Shown in pieces: positions 6,936 to 8,265 of a stretch of 8,265 nt of DNA (position 1 is the stretch's first letter; every line of letters begins with the position of its first letter). The stretch is taken from contig CANIMM010000131.1 in NCBI GenBank assembly GCA_947468255.1, positions 1 through 8,265 of the forward strand, given 5' to 3'. Under the pieces are notes generated by a model, which was not told the DNA's origin, did not search any database, and was given only the letters and a program-made list of their open reading frames with translations. A program made the translations under genes and the position numbers. Source of the stretch: Chitinophagaceae bacterium (GTDB taxonomy: Bacteria > Bacteroidota > Bacteroidia > Chitinophagales > Chitinophagaceae).

Positions 6936-6984
6936 TTGACCAGTTGATTGCACTCATGGTGAATCAACACTGCCAATGGGTCAA
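6936..6984. terminator. Nested inverted repeats between convergent yjjG and psd
   Basis: The inner stem pairs GTTGATT (6943-6949) with AATCAAC (6962-6968) and continues with CAC (6951-6953) against GTG (6959-6961), leaving one bulged G (6950) and a 5-nt loop. An outer stem pairs TTGACC (6936-6941) with GGTCAA (6979-6984). It starts 7 bp after the yjjG stop and lies about 58 bp from the psd stop, the right place for a two-way terminator. No clear T-run follows on either strand, so it is not a canonical intrinsic terminator. Confidence 0.35.
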
Positions 6985-7042
6985 TACCGCAAACTAGGTG
7001 GAACTAATTGTACGTTTGTATTTGCAGTAAATATCGTTGGAA

Positions 7043-7711
7043 TTAGCCCTCAGGCTGCATTGTCGCAATAATGGTAACACCACCTTGTACCGATTGGTTT
7101 AGCTCCACATTTATTTTTGTACCTACAGGCAATAGAAGATCTACCCGGCTACCAAATTTGATAAATCCCATTTCAGCTGTCTGGTTCACCTGCTGACCTA
7201 CCTGTAAATAATTTACAATACGTTTTGCTAGTGCTCCGGCAATCTGTTTCACCAAAATATCTACATTTCCTTTTCTGATAACTACAGAATGTCGTTCATT
7301 TTCAGTGGATGATTTAGGGTGCCAGGCTACTAGGTATTTACCTTTATGGTATTGATTATAGACCACTTCTCCACTGATGGGGTTTCTATTAACGTGTACA
7401 TTGGCGGGACTCATAAAAATGGATACCTGTAAACGTTTGTTATGAAAATATTCTGGATCTATCACCTCTTCAATTACTACCACTTTTCCATCTGCAGGTG
7501 CTACGATGGCATTTTCATTCAATGTGAGCACACGGTTGGGTATCCGGAAAAATGAAATCAAAAAAAGCAATAGTCCAAGGGATAAAAAAAAGGCGGTGCC
7601 GGCAAGTATCGGCAGGGAGGCACTAAAAAAATAAAAGAAAATGAAATTCAAAATAAAAAAAACGATCGTGCCAATGGCGATACTTGTGTAACCTTCTCTA
7701 TGAATTGTCAT
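7043..7711 (-). CDS. psd: Phosphatidylserine decarboxylase, short bacterial type
   Basis: A 222-residue proenzyme that yields phosphatidylethanolamine from phosphatidylserine at the inner membrane. Two membrane segments (about 12-30 and 33-53) come first. They are followed by 'APADGKVVVIEEV' (71-83), 'IFMSPANVHVNRNPISGEV' (98-116) and 'YLVAWHPKSSTENER' (126-140). Near the C-terminus is 'IKFGSRVDLLLP', where self-cleavage between Gly187 and Ser188 would convert Ser188 to the pyruvoyl cofactor and give a large beta and a small alpha chain of about 35 residues. Length and motifs fit the short Psd form common in Bacteroidota and alphaproteobacteria. Archaetidylserine decarboxylase is the only close alternative and is unlikely here. 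It lies 58 bp downstream of cdsA on the same strand, so the two likely share transcription, though psd also has its own promoter-like sequence. Confidence 0.93.
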   Translation of the reverse strand: MTIHREGYTSIAIGTIVFFILNFIFFYFFSASLPILAGTAFFLSLGLLLFLISFFRIPNRVLTLNENAIVAPADGKVVVIEEVIDPEYFHNKRLQVSIFMSPANVHVNRNPISGEVVYNQYHKGKYLVAWHPKSSTENERHSVVIRKGNVDILVKQIAGALAKRIVNYLQVGQQVNQTAEMGFIKFGSRVDLLLPVGTKINVELNQSVQGGVTIIATMQPEG

Positions 7712-7730
7712 GCTTCATTAAATTGAATGG

Positions 7731-7760
7731 CAAATATAAGTCACCTGCCTTAGGCTACAA
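7731..7760 (-). promoter_or_regulatory. Candidate internal promoter for psd
   Basis: The minus strand carries TATATTTG (complement of 7731-7738), an exact TAnnTTTG. A TTG -33 box (complement of 7758-7760) lies upstream with a 19-bp spacer, the usual Bacteroidota spacing. The -7 element ends 19 bp before the psd ATG. It is the best-formed promoter in the window and could let psd be expressed independently of cdsA. Confidence 0.45.
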
Positions 7761-7765
7761 GCCTA
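7751..7765. repeat. Short perfect hairpin just after cdsA
   Basis: TAGGCT (7751-7756) and AGCCTA (7760-7765) form a 6-bp perfect stem with a 3-nt loop, beginning 4 bp past the cdsA stop codon. No T-run follows in the leftward direction, so it is a weak terminator or attenuator candidate. It covers the proposed -33 box of the psd promoter, so it may instead be an operator. Confidence 0.35.
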
Positions 7766-7769
7766 TTGA

Positions 7770-8265
7770 TTATAAAAATAATTTTAAGAACAGCCAAACA
7801 AATGGAGTGGCTATCAACAACGAATCGAATCGATCTAAAAAACCACCATGCCCGGGCATAATGGAACCGCTATCTTTCATATCAGCCATCCGTTTTAACT
7901 TACTTTCTAGCAAATCGCCCAAAGTGCCAAAAATAGCGCAGAGCGATGCAATGATGAAATAGTTTTGGTGTTGGATGGGGTGAAAAAAATATTCGGCTAC
8001 TACCGGGAATCCAAATCCGATCAGTAGAATACATAGAATGGCGCCCCCAATTGTTCCTTCCCAGGTTTTCTTGGGGGAGATGGGCGAAAAAGGCGTTTTC
8101 CCAATCAATGACCCTACTAGGTAGGCCATGGTATCGTTGATCCAAATGCTAAAAATGATTACCAATGGCAGGATGATGCCTGTATTGGCGGATCCATCAA
8201 AACCAGTCCAATTCATCCTGATATCTATCAACAAGCATATTGGCAAGCTGATATAGGGTAATCCG
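7770..8265 (-). CDS. cdsA: Phosphatidate cytidylyltransferase (CDP-diglyceride synthase), C-terminal part
   Basis: The C-terminal part of CdsA, which makes CDP-diacylglycerol from phosphatidate and CTP in the inner membrane. The frame stays open through the right edge, where it reads 'GLPYISLPICLL', so the N-terminus lies outside the window. A TTG at 8246 is not the real start. Visible features include 'WINDTMAYLVGSLIGKTPF', 'SPKKTWEGTIGG', hydrophobic helices around them, and the family signature (complement of 7824-7904) 'SKLKRMADMKDSG..MPGHGG' ending in 'DRFD'. It keeps the metal- and substrate-binding KD, HGG and DR residues. The one deviation from the signature pattern as I recall it is Met where Leu/Ile/Phe is usual before PGHGG, a conservative change. 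It is followed by psd, so the pair supplies two steps toward phosphatidylethanolamine. Confidence 0.95.
   Translation of the reverse strand, partial: GLPYISLPICLLIDIRMNWTGFDGSANTGIILPLVIIFSIWINDTMAYLVGSLIGKTPFSPISPKKTWEGTIGGAILCILLIGFGFPVVAEYFFHPIQHQNYFIIASLCAIFGTLGDLLESKLKRMADMKDSGSIMPGHGGFLDRFDSLLIATPFVWLFLKLFL

Noticed and set aside
7011..7018. Rightward TACGTTTG, an exact -7 consensus
   Set aside because: It points into the 3' end of psd with no rightward gene after it, and no -33 box lies at a suitable distance. Probably a chance match, though an antisense RNA cannot be excluded.
7684..7962. 92-residue rightward open frame across the cdsA-psd junction
   Set aside because: It lies antisense to the psd start and the cdsA signature region, resembles no family I know, and the leftward genes there have clear conserved motifs.
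1..8265. Search for a novel defence, mobile or biosynthetic system
   Set aside because: Every sizeable gene belongs to a known family with intact motifs, and there are no transposases, integrases, direct-repeat arrays or tRNA-like structures.

Overview
The window is ordinary chromosomal DNA of a Bacteroidota bacterium. The evidence is a GldH-type lipoprotein, a BatD protein, Bacteroidota-style -7 promoter elements (TAnnTTTG) before several genes, almost no Shine-Dalgarno sequences, and an A+T-rich composition. The style recalls Chitinophagaceae, but that finer placement is inference and cannot be settled from the window. I see no mobile element, CRISPR array, tRNA, rRNA or defence system.

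Layout. Bases 1-3418 read rightward: a complete yicC, then gldH (with a possible 43-codon ORF overlapping its start), then a membrane sensor histidine kinase and an OmpR-type response regulator. Bases 3399-6104 read leftward: an SDR-family oxidoreductase followed downstream by batD. The 3' end of batD overlaps the response regulator by 20 bp, tail to tail. At 6105-6233 the SDR gene and a YjjG-type HAD phosphatase diverge from a compact two-way promoter with a small palindrome at its centre. The HAD gene reads rightward and converges on a leftward phospholipid pair: cdsA (cut off by the right window edge) and psd. No gene-free stretch exceeds about 150 bp, so the window is gene-dense throughout.

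How the genes work together. The clearest functional unit is cdsA-psd. CdsA makes CDP-diacylglycerol, and Psd makes phosphatidylethanolamine from phosphatidylserine; the intermediate step (PssA) is not in the window. The kinase and regulator form an HK-first two-component pair with no visible output gene beside it. The other genes look like independent housekeeping or envelope functions: RNA turnover (yicC), gliding / type IX secretion (gldH), envelope stress (batD), nucleotide-pool cleaning (yjjG) and a generic NADP(H) oxidoreductase.

No previously undescribed system is evident. What deserves a second look is small-scale: the symmetric divergent promoter at 6123-6196, the possible micro-ORF coupled to gldH, the convergent overlap, and several intergenic inverted repeats.
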